Source of the DNA: Thermoleophilia bacterium
Lineage (GTDB): Bacteria > Actinomycetota > Thermoleophilia > Gaiellales > Gaiellaceae
Length of the DNA: 9,079 bases
Direction of reading: 5' to 3'
Assembly: GCA_025927435.1 (NCBI GenBank)
Contig: JAICLM010000076.1
Location: 1-9,079, forward strand
Under the pieces are notes generated by a model. That model was not told the DNA's origin, searched no databases, and saw only the letters and a list, made by a program, of their open reading frames with translations. Positions 1 through 6,480 of this stretch are shown piece by piece. Each line of letters begins with the position of its first letter. The stretch's first letter is position 1. A program made the translations under genes and the position numbers.

Positions 1-793
1 CCTTGCGCTCCTCCTTGGCCTTGCACCAGATGAACTCCTCGACGTCGGGATGGTCGACGTCGAGCACGACCATCTTCGCCGCGCGCCGCGTCTTGCCGCC
101 GGACTTGATCGTGCCGGCGGAGGCGTCGGCGCCGCGCATGAAGGAGACGGGGCCGGAGGCGTAGCCGCCCTTGGAGAGCTGTTCCTTCGAGGAGCGAAGC
201 CGGGAGAGGTTGACGCCCGAGCCCGAGCCGCCGCGGAAGATGACGCCTTCGCGGCGGATCCAGTCGAGGATCGCCTCCATCGAGTCGTCGATCGAGAGGA
301 TGAAGCACGCCGAGCACTGCGGCGCAGCCTCGAAGCCGACGTTGAACCAGACCGGGCTGTTGAACGAGGCGTACTGGTTGACCAGGATCGCCTTCAGCTC
401 GGCCTCGAACGTGTCGGCCTCGTCGGTGTCGGCGAAGTAGCCGCCCTCCTTACCCCAGGCGACGACGGTGTCGACGACGCGGCCGATCATCTGCTTCACG
501 CTCGCCTCGCGCTCCGGCGAGGAGAGCCGACCGCGGAAGTACTTCTGCGCGACGATGTTCGTCGCGGTCTGCGACCAGAACTTCGGGAACTCGACGCCGC
601 GCTGCTCGAAGGCGGGACCGTCGCGGCCGGGAATGATCGCGTCGCGCGTCTCCCACTCGATCTCGTCGAACGGATCGCGACCGGGGATCGTGAAGAACCG
701 CTTCACGCCGAGCCGGGCGCCCTCCTCGACGACCGTATTCACGACCTCTTCGGCCGTCGTATCGCTGCCCTGAACTTGCTCGACGCTTGCCAT
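1..793 (-). CDS. nrdJ: Vitamin B12-dependent (class II) ribonucleotide reductase, N-terminal part
   Basis: Class II ribonucleotide reductase makes deoxyribonucleotides using adenosylcobalamin as radical source, so it works with or without oxygen. The visible 264 residues begin at ATG (791-793), preceded at good spacing by a GGAGAGGGG ribosome binding site. Seen in the sequence: FNSPVWFNVGFE (residues 144-155), the cysteine pair in PQCSACFI (C160 and C163), the glycine-rich block VIFRGGSGSGVNLS (184-197), ASGPVSFMRGAD (212-223), AGTIKSGGKTRRAAK (226-240) and DVDHPDVEEFI (245-255). Together these are characteristic of the long actinobacterial NrdJ, usually around 900 or more residues; C160 lies where the first redox-active cysteine is expected. 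The rest, including the radical-site cysteine, lies beyond the left edge. The 121-bp upstream gap contains no convincing cobalamin riboswitch or NrdR box; a TACGGT hexamer (minus strand, 876-871) is only a weak promoter candidate. Identification is firm; the gene is cut only by the window edge. Confidence 0.95.
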   Translation of the reverse strand, partial: MASVEQVQGSDTTAEEVVNTVVEEGARLGVKRFFTIPGRDPFDEIEWETRDAIIPGRDGPAFEQRGVEFPKFWSQTATNIVAQKYFRGRLSSPEREASVKQMIGRVVDTVVAWGKEGGYFADTDEADTFEAELKAILVNQYASFNSPVWFNVGFEAAPQCSACFILSIDDSMEAILDWIRREGVIFRGGSGSGVNLSRLRSSKEQLSKGGYASGPVSFMRGADASAGTIKSGGKTRRAAKMVVLDVDHPDVEEFIWCKAKEERK

Positions 794-914
794 CTTCCCC
801 TCTCCAATCCTAGTCGCCGACTGCCTTCCGACCGCACCGCCGGCACGCGAATCCTCCGACGGGGAACGGGACCGTAGACCCAGCATCGGACGGAACAGAA
901 AGTGGCTTCCGGAG

Positions 915-1385
915 CTAGTTCGCGCCGAGGATCAGAACGAGCTGAGCGCGTGCGGATCCCGCCGGTAGACGCCCGTCGAGCGCCGCCACGACCTTGATCC
1001 CTACGTCCTTCGCGAGCCGGTCGGCCTCGCCTGCCCAGCCCGGGCGGTAAAGGACGAGCGAGGTCGCGTAGCCGTCGTTTGCGGCGTTGGTCGCCGTCGC
1101 CGAGGCGTAGCCGCGGCCGAGCAGCCGGCTCGCCGTCGAGCCCGCCACGCCCGACGTCCCGTTGCCGTTGAGCACGAGCACCGAGACCCGCGACCGCGGC
1201 CGCAGCGCAACGACCTGCCCTCTCGAGCTACGGCCAGGGCCTGCTAGCGGACGTGCGGCCGCCTGATGGTCGCGAACAATCCGCATTCCGACGAGCGTGA
1301 GCAGGGTGAGGAACACGACGGCGCAGGCGGCGAGGACGGCGAGGCGCCACGGGAAGGGACGGTGCAAGGGATGGACGTGCTCCAC
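915..1385 (-). CDS. Membrane-anchored LytR C-terminal (LytR_C) domain protein
   Basis: A 156-residue protein with a short basic cytoplasmic N-terminus, one transmembrane segment (about residues 14-37, LAVLAACAVVFLTLLTLVG), a flexible linker, then one compact domain (66-154). That domain has the LytR_C pattern: VSVLVLNGNGTSGVAG (67-82), a GY turn (92-93), a central region ending SLVLYRPGW (109-117), an ADRLAKDVG helix and a final LVLILG strand. In the family this domain often follows the LytR-CpsA-Psr phosphotransferase domain that attaches polymers to peptidoglycan; here it stands alone, so only a cell-envelope association can be inferred. The start is GTG (1383-1385), fixed by an in-frame TGA nine bases upstream; no good ribosome binding site precedes it. 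The gene is divergent from tmk across a 59-bp gap and lies 121 bp upstream of nrdJ on the same strand, so cotranscription with nrdJ is possible but unproven. Confidence 0.8.
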   Translation of the reverse strand: MEHVHPLHRPFPWRLAVLAACAVVFLTLLTLVGMRIVRDHQAAARPLAGPGRSSRGQVVALRPRSRVSVLVLNGNGTSGVAGSTASRLLGRGYASATATNAANDGYATSLVLYRPGWAGEADRLAKDVGIKVVAALDGRLPAGSARAQLVLILGAN

Positions 1386-1387
1386 GG

Positions 1388-1411
1388 ACCGTCACGGTTC
1401 GCCCCGCGAAC
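1388..1411. repeat. Two overlapping palindromes in the divergent LytR_C/tmk gap
   Basis: ACCGTcACGGT (1388-1398) is a perfect 5-1-5 inverted repeat. It runs into GTTCGCcccGCGAAC (1397-1411), a perfect 6-3-6 inverted repeat. Together they fill the left half of the 59-bp gap between divergent starts. They could be operator sites or a hairpin in the leader of the minus-strand gene. Function is inference only; short palindromes are common in GC-rich DNA. Confidence 0.45.
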
Positions 1412-1430
1412 GGCTGCTCCTTCTGCCGCG

Positions 1431-1436
1431 TATCGT
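1431..1436 (+). promoter_or_regulatory. Candidate -10 element for tmk, suggesting a leaderless message
   Basis: TATCGT fits the actinobacterial TAnnnT -10 pattern and ends 8 bases before the GTG start of tmk. That would put the first transcribed base at or within a few bases of the start codon. No Shine-Dalgarno sequence precedes this GTG, consistent with leaderless translation. No recognisable -35 element is seen. Confidence 0.45.
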
Positions 1437-1444
1437 CCGGACCC

Positions 1445-2038
1445 GTGTTCGTGTCGTTCGAGGGAGCCGACGGCTCGGGAAAGTCGACGCAGGCGGAGCT
1501 CCTGCACGCGGCGCTCGCCGCCGAGGGACGCGACGTCGTCCTCACGCGCGAGCCGGGCGGCACGGAGCTCGGCGAGGCGGTGCGCACCCTCGTGCTCAAT
1601 GGGCCGACGATGGGCGTCTGGGCCGAGGCGACGCTGTTCGCCGCGTCGCGCGCCGAGCACGTCGAGGAGGTGATCCGGCCTGCGCTCGACCGCGGAGCGG
1701 ATGTCGTCTGCGACCGTTACGTCGACTCGTCGCTCGCGTACCAGGGGATCGCCCGCGGGCTCGGGATCGACGCGGTCCTACAGCTCAACCTTGCGGTGAC
1801 GGGCGGGCTGCTTCCCGACGTGACGTTTCTGCTGCTCATCGATCCCGGTGTCGCCACCGGCCGTCATGTCGATCCCGACCGGCTCGAGCGCGAGGGGACC
1901 GCGCTCCAGGCCAAGGTCGACGCCGCCTATCGCGAGCTCGCAGGGCGATTTGGAGAGAGAATCGTGTCCGTCGACGCGGCGCGGCCGCCGGACGAAATTG
2001 CGAGGGAGGTACGTGAGCGGCTTCGAGACCGTTCCTGA
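1445..2038 (+). CDS. tmk: Thymidylate kinase (dTMP kinase)
   Basis: Phosphorylates dTMP to dTDP with ATP in the cytoplasm, a required step of dTTP synthesis. At 197 residues it has the normal family length. Visible motifs: the P-loop GADGSGKST (residues 7-15), the substrate-binding loop REPGGTELGEAVR (35-47), the DRY motif (90-92) leading into SSLAYQGIARGLG, and a lid region with arginines at 140, 147 and 149. The P-loop lacks the arginine of the human type while basic residues sit in the lid, which is the bacterial type II arrangement. The start is GTG, placed so that VFVSFEG forms the first strand directly before the P-loop; there is no Shine-Dalgarno sequence. The end overlaps holB by 26 bases, a tmk-holB pairing common in bacteria, so the two are very likely one operon. 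Confidence 0.95.
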   Translation: MFVSFEGADGSGKSTQAELLHAALAAEGRDVVLTREPGGTELGEAVRTLVLNGPTMGVWAEATLFAASRAEHVEEVIRPALDRGADVVCDRYVDSSLAYQGIARGLGIDAVLQLNLAVTGGLLPDVTFLLLIDPGVATGRHVDPDRLEREGTALQAKVDAAYRELAGRFGERIVSVDAARPPDEIAREVRERLRDRS

Positions 2039-3095
2039 GCAGCACGAGGCGAAGCGACTGCTGGCGACGGCGCTGCAGCAGGGACCCGCCCATGCCTACC
2101 TTTTTCACGGCCCGGCGGGGGTGGGCAAGCGTGAGCTCGCGCGGCGCTTCGCGGCCGAGTTGCTCGGCGAACATGCGCGCGTCGAGCGCGGCAGCCATCC
2201 CGACCTCTACCTCCTGGAGCCACTCGGCGAGCAGATCCGGATCGACGACGTCCGCGAGCTCCGGCGCGACCTGCACATGCGGCCGTTCGAGGGCGAGCGC
2301 CGGGTCTACCTCGTCTTCGGGGCCGATTCGCTGAACGAGGACGCCGCGGACGCGCTGCTCAAGGATCTCGAGGAGCCCCCGCCCTACGCCGTCGTCGTTC
2401 TCGTGGCCGAGCGGCTCGGCCCCCTGCCCGAGACGATCCGCTCGCGGTGTCAGCTCGTCCCGTTCCGGCGCCTGTCGGAGCCCGCGGTGCGGCAAGCGAT
2501 CTACGAGCACGCACCCGAGCTCGGCGAGGACGAGCTCACGACCCTCGCGCGCGTTGCCGGCGGCCGGCTCGGCCGGGGACTGCAGCTCCTCGATCCGGCG
2601 GCGGCCGCTCGCCGCCAGGCGCTGATCGGCGTCGCGCGATCGGTCTACACGGATCCGGCGTTCGATCCGGCCGACGCCACCGAGGCGCTCCTGGCCGGCA
2701 TCACCGAGCGCGGCGCGGAGGCGAAGGCGGCGGCCGAGGTTCAGGTCGAGTCCCTCGAGCTGACGGGCAGAGAGGCGGAGCAGCGCGTGCGACGAGCCCA
2801 GCGCGGCGCCGAGCGCGAAGAGCTGCTCGCGTTGCTCGAGGAGCTCGAGTCGTGGTACCGCGATCTCGTGGTGGTCGCCGCGGGAGCCGAGGCGGCAGCC
2901 GTCCATGTCGATCGGTTGGAGGAGCTGCAGCAGGACGCCACGCTCGAGCGCATGCACGCGGCCGAGGAGGCGTGCGAGCTCGTGCGCGCGGCCTGGCGCG
3001 AGGCAGAGGAGCTTCAGGTCTCCACGCCGCTCGCGCTCGAGGCGCTGCTCATCCGCCTGCGATCAGAGCTCGAAGCAACCGCCGCGGTCGCATAA
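2013..3095 (+). CDS. holB: DNA polymerase III delta' subunit (clamp loader)
   Basis: A 360-residue AAA+ protein of the clamp loader that places the beta sliding clamp on DNA. Start is GTG at 2013, inside tmk, with GGAGG ending 3 bases upstream; the reading frame stays open further upstream but only across tmk coding sequence. Seen: AHAYLFHGPAGVGKREL (residues 26-42, a Walker A-like loop whose usual Ser/Thr after the lysine is Arg40), HPDLYLLEP (62-70), the helix and strand around RRVYLVFGADSLNEDAADALLKD with no proper Walker B acid pair, LEEPPPYAVVVLV (119-131), and the SRC sensor/arginine-finger motif (144-146). An alpha-helical C-terminal collar follows (about 240-355), including ELESWYRDLVVVA. 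The degenerate Walker motifs plus SRC favour delta' over the ATP-hydrolysing DnaX. Unusually, the four-cysteine zinc module between the first helix and HPD is missing; Cys146 is the only cysteine in the first half. Confidence 0.87.
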   Translation: MSGFETVPEQHEAKRLLATALQQGPAHAYLFHGPAGVGKRELARRFAAELLGEHARVERGSHPDLYLLEPLGEQIRIDDVRELRRDLHMRPFEGERRVYLVFGADSLNEDAADALLKDLEEPPPYAVVVLVAERLGPLPETIRSRCQLVPFRRLSEPAVRQAIYEHAPELGEDELTTLARVAGGRLGRGLQLLDPAAAARRQALIGVARSVYTDPAFDPADATEALLAGITERGAEAKAAAEVQVESLELTGREAEQRVRRAQRGAEREELLALLEELESWYRDLVVVAAGAEAAAVHVDRLEELQQDATLERMHAAEEACELVRAAWREAEELQVSTPLALEALLIRLRSELEATAAVA

Positions 3096-3099
3096 AGCA

Positions 3100-3127
3100 G
3101 AAGAGCCGGGATCGCTCCCGGCCCTTC
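3100..3127. terminator. Hairpin terminator shared by holB and the convergent sigma gene
   Basis: GCCGGGA-tcgc-TCCCGGC (3105-3122) is a perfect 7-bp stem with a 4-base loop. Beyond one mismatch it extends by four more pairs (GAAG/CTTC, 3100-3103 and 3124-3127). It begins 4 bases after the holB stop and lies 24 bases beyond the sigma-factor stop. Read on the minus strand, the core stem is followed by TCTTCTGCTTTATG, a moderately T-rich tail, so it should work best for the sigma gene. On the plus strand there is no T tract, and termination of tmk-holB may be weaker. Confidence 0.75.
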
Positions 3128-3151
3128 GCGGTGTCTCGTGGACCTCTCTGC

Positions 3152-4195
<1,044 letters not shown>

Positions 4196-4203
4196 TGTGT
4201 TGT

Positions 4204-4209
4204 TCCTTT
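4204..4209 (-). promoter_or_regulatory. Ribosome binding site deciding the CTG start of the sigma factor
   Basis: On the minus strand AAAGGA lies 8 bases before CTG (4195-4193): AAAGGAACAACACACTG. This is normal Shine-Dalgarno spacing. The alternative GTG at 4021 has only GAGGAG at about 12 bases. The site therefore supports initiation at CTG and inclusion of region 1.1. Confidence 0.65.
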
Positions 4210-4291
4210 CGGTCGTGAGGGGCTGCCGGTTTTGGGCGCCCCCGGGCGGCGTGATACGGGGCTAGCTAGTGCGGCGTCGCCACCGGTACGA

Positions 4292-4320
4292 GTTATAGAA
4301 CGGCGTTGCACCGAAGTCCA
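4292..4320 (-). promoter_or_regulatory. Sigma-70-type promoter of the sigma-factor gene
   Basis: On the minus strand TGGACT (4320-4315; 4 of 6 matches to TTGACA) is followed, after exactly 17 bp, by TATAAC (4297-4292; 5 of 6 to TATAAT). Transcription would begin near 4285, giving a leader of about 90 bases before the CTG start. This is the best-formed promoter in the window and it sits in unusually AT-rich DNA. Recognition by the housekeeping sigma, possibly this very gene product, is an inference. Confidence 0.7.
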
Positions 4321-4366
4321 TTCCCAAACCTGGTCTTTTTCTATTTCCGTACAAAGTCTCATTCCC
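4314..4366 (-). repeat. Near-identical direct repeats upstream of and overlapping the sigma-gene -35
   Basis: Read on the minus strand, GGGAATGAGACTT (4366-4354) and GGGAATGGACTT (4325-4314) differ only by one inserted A. The copies are 40-41 bp apart, close to four helical turns, and the downstream copy covers the TGGACT -35 element. That layout would suit a regulator binding in phase on one DNA face, but it rests on two copies. The same block holds CCTGCttatGCAGG (4365-4378), a 5-bp stem directly after the end of the upstream gene. Confidence 0.4.
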
Positions 4367-4384
4367 TGCTTATGCAGGAAAAAT

Positions 4385-4834
4385 TCACCGCTCGACGGTC
4401 CGGCCTGAGACCTCGTCCAGATTGATGCGAAGGACGACGACGCCGGGCCCGAGCCGGCGTGGCGGAGCGGCACGGCCCGACGTGAGCGCAAAACGCTCGC
4501 GCATGAGGGCAAGCGCGGGCTCGATCGCGTCGCCGCTGAGCTCTTCGCACGTGCCGTGGGCGATCACGCTCCGCCAGCTCCCTTTGCCGTCGGCGTCGTA
4601 CTGGTCTATTTCGACGCAGACCCTGGGATTCGCGCGCAGCATCGTGGTTTTGCGTCCCTCGGTCGTGACCGCGACGACCGCGTCGTCCTCGTACGCGTAG
4701 ATGAGCGGCACGACGTACGTGGCTCCGTCGGCGTGACAGCCGAGGCGGGCGATCCGCTGGGCGCGCAGAAACTCGTCGATCTCGCGGCTCGAGAGCTCGC
4801 GAGGGCTTCCTCTGCCGCCGCCGGGACCAGCCAT
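4385..4834 (-). CDS. Pyridoxamine 5'-phosphate oxidase-like split-barrel flavin protein
   Basis: A 149-residue protein of the FMN-binding split-barrel superfamily, closest in pattern to the NimA/Pyridox_ox_2 group. Seen: SREIDEFLRAQRIARLGCHADGA (residues 16-38), YVVPLIYAYEDDAVVAVTTEG (40-60), the phosphate-binding-type segment RKTTMLRANPRVCVEID (61-77), and WRSVIAHGTCEEL (87-99), which matches the family's SVvvrG strand. Members bind FMN, F420 or haem and include reductases, nitroreductases and proteins of unknown role; cofactor and substrate cannot be told from sequence. It has no signal peptide, so it should be cytoplasmic. The start is ATG at 4832-4834, with GGCGG directly abutting it, too close to serve as a ribosome binding site. 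It is divergent from the transpeptidase gene across 31 bp. The sigma gene follows 189 bp downstream on the same strand with its own promoter. No clear terminator is seen after it. Confidence 0.82.
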   Translation of the reverse strand: MAGPGGGRGSPRELSSREIDEFLRAQRIARLGCHADGATYVVPLIYAYEDDAVVAVTTEGRKTTMLRANPRVCVEIDQYDADGKGSWRSVIAHGTCEELSGDAIEPALALMRERFALTSGRAAPPRRLGPGVVVLRINLDEVSGRTVER

Positions 4835-4841
4835 CCGCCTG

Positions 4842-4856
4842 AGCGTAGGCCATACT
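4842..4856. promoter_or_regulatory. Back-to-back -10 candidates for the PPOX-like and transpeptidase genes
   Basis: Minus strand: TACGCT (4847-4842) fits TAnnnT and ends 7 bases before the ATG at 4834. Plus strand: CATACT (4851-4856) ends 9 bases before the GTG at 4866. Neither gene has a properly spaced Shine-Dalgarno sequence, so both may be read from leaderless messages. With only 31 bp between the starts, any -35 contacts would lie inside the opposite coding region. Confidence 0.4.
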
Positions 4857-4865
4857 GAAATAGTC

Positions 4866-6410
4866 GTGTTGCGCAGGTGGTTTCTGACCGCGGCCTGTTT
4901 CGGGCTCGTCCTCGCGGCTGCCCTAGGTGCGGCGCTGCTGGCCTGGCCGGGCGTCGGCGTCGCCGCATCGCCGAGCGGTGTTGCCGGCATCTCGTTGCAC
5001 ACATTCTCCGGGCAAGTCGAGAGGCTGTCGGTGAAGGACTCCGACGGCAAACCGGTGCCGGTGGTGCTGCGACGCAACACCGTCTGGCCGCGCGTCCGGC
5101 TCGCGCCCGGCGAGCGCCTGACCATCAAGGTTCGGATCCGGCGACCGAGCTGGATCGGCTGGCTCGTCGGCCGCCAGGAGGAGCAGACGATGACCGTGGT
5201 GACGCCGAGGCCGCACCTCCGCTCGACTCTGCTCCGGCCGAGACGAGGTAGCCCCGTGAGCGTCAGCTTCGCCGAGCCCGTGAGTCGGATTGCGGTCGGG
5301 GGCGGGCGGTTGCAGAGACTCGGAGCCGGGCGAAGCGTCGTGCCGCTCGGCATGCGCGCCTCCGGCAACTCGGTCGCGGGAACCACGACGGTGGCGGCCG
5401 CGGTGCGGCCCTGGGAGAAGCTCTCGGAGCCGGCTCGCGTGGCCTGGTTCGTGCCCGGCTCCCGGACGAGCGTGGTAGCCGAGCCTGCCGCGGGAAGCCG
5501 CCTCGCTCCGCTCGCTCCGCTGACTCTGACCTTCGCCCGGCCGGTCGCCTCCGTGCTCGGCTCCCGGCTGCCCCGCCTCGAGCCCGCGATGCCGGGTCGC
5601 TGGGCCCAGGTGGACTCCCACACGCTCACCTTCCGGCCCGCCGGCCTCGGGCTCGGTCTCGGCGGCACCGAGCAGATCCGGCTGCCGGGGCAAACCCTCA
5701 CCTGGACCGTGGCTCCGGGCTCGATCTTGCGACTGCAGGAGCTCCTCGCGCGCCTCGGCTACCTCCCGGTGCGCTGGCGCCAACCCAACGGGGCGCCCCC
5801 CACCGTCGCCTCGGAGGTCGCCGCAGCGATGTCCGCGCCGGACGGGGCCTTCTCCTGGCGCTACCCGCAGACCCCCGGCTCCCTCAAGGCACTCTGGAAG
5901 CCGGGCACCTGGAACGTCATCACCCAGGGTGCCGTGATGCGCTTCGAGAACGTCCATGGCATGGGAACCGACGGCGTAGCTGGGCCGCGGGTCTGGAGGG
6001 CCTTGATGCATGACGATCTCGCCGGCCGCCGGTCCGACGCCGGTTACAACTACGTCTTCGTGCACGAGACCGTGCCGCAGTCGCTCAGCCTCTGGCACAA
6101 CGGCCGCGTGACCGTCACGTCGCCGGGTAACACGGGGATCCCGGAGTCGCCGACGGCGCCGGGGACGTGGCCGGTGTTCGAGCACATCCCGGTCGGGACG
6201 ATGAGCGGCACGAACCCCGACGGCACCCACTACAACGATCCCGGGATCCGCTGGATCAGCTACTTCCACGGCGGAGACGCGCTCCACGAGTTCCCGCGCG
6301 CTTCGTTCGGGACGCCGCAGAGCCTCGGCTGCGTCGAGCTTCCCGAGGCTGCGGCAGCCGCGGTTTGGCCCTACACCCCGATCGGGACGCTCGTGACCAT
6401 CGAGCCGTGA
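4866..6410 (+). CDS. Secreted multidomain L,D-transpeptidase (YkuD family)
   Basis: L,D-transpeptidases make 3-3 cross-links in peptidoglycan, or attach proteins to it, outside the membrane. The 514 residues comprise an N-terminal signal or anchor helix (about 5-34), a beta-rich region (40-115), two Ig-like repeats beginning SPVSVSFAEPVS (129) and APLTLTFARPVA (217), a peptidoglycan-binding-type domain (about 287-381: LRLQELLARLGYLP, then GAVMRFENVHGMGTDGVAGP) split by a loop of roughly 50 residues, and the YkuD catalytic domain (about 395-513). The catalytic histidine is taken as H468 (YFHGG) and the nucleophile as C489 in TPQSLGCVELP. Seventeen residues lie between H468 and S486, as expected for the family signature. 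The usual SHGC histidine is Leu487 and the following Arg/Asn position is Glu491. Start GTG sits just before the basic MLRRW leader. The next gene follows 70 bp downstream on the same strand; cotranscription is possible. Confidence 0.9.
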   Translation: MLRRWFLTAACFGLVLAAALGAALLAWPGVGVAASPSGVAGISLHTFSGQVERLSVKDSDGKPVPVVLRRNTVWPRVRLAPGERLTIKVRIRRPSWIGWLVGRQEEQTMTVVTPRPHLRSTLLRPRRGSPVSVSFAEPVSRIAVGGGRLQRLGAGRSVVPLGMRASGNSVAGTTTVAAAVRPWEKLSEPARVAWFVPGSRTSVVAEPAAGSRLAPLAPLTLTFARPVASVLGSRLPRLEPAMPGRWAQVDSHTLTFRPAGLGLGLGGTEQIRLPGQTLTWTVAPGSILRLQELLARLGYLPVRWRQPNGAPPTVASEVAAAMSAPDGAFSWRYPQTPGSLKALWKPGTWNVITQGAVMRFENVHGMGTDGVAGPRVWRALMHDDLAGRRSDAGYNYVFVHETVPQSLSLWHNGRVTVTSPGNTGIPESPTAPGTWPVFEHIPVGTMSGTNPDGTHYNDPGIRWISYFHGGDALHEFPRASFGTPQSLGCVELPEAAAAAVWPYTPIGTLVTIEP

Positions 6411-6459
6411 CTGTCACGCCCGCGTAAAGCCCCGCCTGCCGGGCCGCGCCCGCGACGGC

Positions 6460-6465
6460 TATACG
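6460..6465 (+). promoter_or_regulatory. Weak -10 candidate upstream of the C5-epimerase-like gene
   Basis: TATACG ends 15 bases before the GTG at 6481, in the 70-bp gap after the transpeptidase gene. It would give a leader of about 9 bases without a Shine-Dalgarno sequence. No -35 is recognisable, and readthrough from the upstream gene is equally possible. Confidence 0.3.
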
Positions 6466-6480
6466 GCAGAATCCATTCGC

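Noticed and set aside
50..877. Plus-strand 275-codon frame at the left edge
   Set aside because: Antisense to NrdJ, whose motifs on the minus strand are unmistakable.
794..914. Possible cobalamin riboswitch upstream of the B12-dependent nrdJ, suggested by GCCACTTTC on the minus strand
   Set aside because: It matches the GCCACTG end of the B12 element only in part, and the conserved core expected just upstream is not found; that space is the 3' end of the LytR_C gene.
4365..4384. CCTGCttatGCAGG stem as a terminator for the PPOX-like gene
   Set aside because: In the minus-strand transcript the T run comes before the stem rather than after it, and the stem is only 5 bp, so it does not fit an intrinsic terminator.
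4385..5701. PPOX-like gene extended upstream to a 438-codon minus-strand frame
   Set aside because: The extension is antisense to the transpeptidase and has no family similarity. The recognisable protein starts at ATG 4834 with a promoter-like hexamer just before it.
4923..6287. 454-codon minus-strand frame antisense to the transpeptidase
   Set aside because: No recognisable motif, biased composition, and the plus strand encodes a clear YkuD protein throughout.
6411..6480. GC-rich inverted stretches as a terminator between the transpeptidase and epimerase-like genes
   Set aside because: No stable single stem with a following T tract could be drawn; the sequence is merely C/G-rich.
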